Positions 51,499 through 51,940 of a stretch of 51,940 nt of DNA are shown in pieces. Under the pieces are notes generated by a model. It did not search any database. It saw only the letters and a program-made list of their open reading frames with translations, and was not told the origin of the DNA. Made by a program: the position numbers and the translations under genes. Source of the DNA: JAWKVD01 sp041398225. Its GTDB lineage: Bacteria > Pseudomonadota > Alphaproteobacteria > Caulobacterales > Hyphomonadaceae. The stretch is from NCBI GenBank assembly GCA_041398225.1, contig JAWKVD010000024.1, positions 1-51,940 on the forward strand. The letters run 5' to 3'. Each line of letters starts with the position of its first letter. Position 1 is the stretch's first letter.

Positions 51499-51940
51499 TC
51501 AGGAGCTGGCTTCGCGGCCGCCGCCCGTGGTCTCCACGCCTAGGGCCTTCAGCTTGCGGTGAAGCGCCGAGCGCTCCATGCCGATGAAGGCTGCGGTCCG
51601 CGACACGTTGCCGTCGAACCGCGTGATCTGCATGGACAGATATTCACGCTCGAAATGCTCGCGCGCGTCGCGCAACGACATCGAGATCATCTGCATGACG
51701 CCGCCGCCCGAGCCGTTGGAGCTGGCGTCGCTCGGAAGGTGCTGCGCGGTGATCGGACCGGGCGGTTCGCCATTGGTGAGGATCAGCAGACGCTCGACCA
51801 CGTTGCGCAGCTGCCGGACGTTGCCGGGCCATTCGCTGGCCTGCAGCACCGCCATGGCGTCGTCGCTGAAGGCGCGCGCCTGAAGGCCGCTGGCGTCGGC
51901 CACGCGCCGCACGAAATAGCTCACGAGTTCGGGAATGTCC
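51499..51940 (-). CDS. ntrX: Sigma-54-dependent response regulator NtrX, C-terminal part
   Basis: The gene runs off the window end, so only about 147 C-terminal residues are seen. They comprise the end of the AAA+ sigma-54 activator domain (ASEWPGNVRQLRNVVERLLIL) and a FIS-type helix-turn-helix (DGNVSRTAAFIGMERSALHRKLKALGV). The neighbouring hfq-hflX identifies it as NtrX, the regulator partner of the NtrY kinase in nitrogen and envelope-related control in alphaproteobacteria. A receiver domain would be expected beyond the window. The name rests on synteny; NtrC-like paralogues share this C-terminus. Confidence 0.9.
   Translation of the reverse strand, partial: DIPELVSYFVRRVADASGLQARAFSDDAMAVLQASEWPGNVRQLRNVVERLLILTNGEPPGPITAQHLPSDASSNGSGGGVMQMISMSLRDAREHFEREYLSMQITRFDGNVSRTAAFIGMERSALHRKLKALGVETTGGGREASS

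Overview
This window looks like a chromosomal core-genome segment of a GC-rich alphaproteobacterium, most like the Caulobacterales/Hyphomonadaceae/Maricaulaceae group. The basis is gene order: ctaB-coxF-ctaG-ctaE-DUF983-surf1-thrC-M16 peptidase, murA-hisD-UPF0262-infA-maf-rng-yacG-tRNA-Phe, dac-tmk-holB-tatD-phnP-like, and ntrX-hfq-hflX are all classic alphaproteobacterial blocks. The envelope inventory (large TonB-dependent receptor, exported peptidases) fits the same group. I see no phage, transposase, CRISPR array or plasmid gene. The genus cannot be named from sequence alone.

Layout. 1-7.3 kb: aa3-type cytochrome oxidase assembly genes, then threonine synthase, an M16 processing peptidase and an EAL-domain protein. 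7.4-12.1 kb: gatB, then a ~1 kb gene-free stretch rich in palindromes, then queA-tgt (queuosine). 12.1-16.4 kb: a lipoprotein gene, tRNA-Lys, and exported M28 and M61 peptidases. 16.5-24.4 kb: an MFS symporter with a large periplasmic insertion, an EF-hand protein/response regulator/histidine kinase operon, an ExoD-like protein, a SecF without adjacent SecD, and a DctA-type symporter. 24.5-29.8 kb: an exported S9 peptidase divergent from a TonB-dependent receptor. 30-34 kb: a minus-strand operon of a crotonase-fold protein and two acyl-CoA ligases. 34.2-35.8 kb: an xdhC-mocA pair for molybdenum hydroxylase maturation without its enzyme. 35.8-41.8 kb: tRNA-Thr and the murA-to-yacG housekeeping block, in which the RNase E/G-family gene carries a +1 frameshift, then tRNA-Phe. 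41.8-44.2 kb: a HupE-like membrane protein, tRNA-Ser and an RlpA-SPOR protein. 44.3-49.7 kb: D,D-carboxypeptidase, tmk, holB, tatD, a metallo-hydrolase and mazG. 49.7-51.9 kb: hflX, hfq and the end of ntrX.

How genes work together. Most transcription units are tight, with 4-bp ATGA/GTGA overlaps or gaps of a few bases (ctaB-coxF-ctaG, surf1-thrC-M16, queA-tgt, RR-HK, hisD-UPF0262, infA-maf-rng-yacG, tmk-holB, tatD-phosphodiesterase). The exported peptidases and the TonB receptor suggest a peptide-scavenging lifestyle. The ligase/crotonase operon suggests catabolism of a carboxylic acid I cannot name.

No clearly new multi-gene system is evident. The most unusual points are the palindrome-rich stretch at 8.9-9.9 kb, the frameshifted ribonuclease gene, a Tgt with two of its three zinc cysteines replaced by serine, a crotonase-fold protein lacking both usual catalytic glutamates, the MFS insertion domain and the EF-hand-linked two-component operon.
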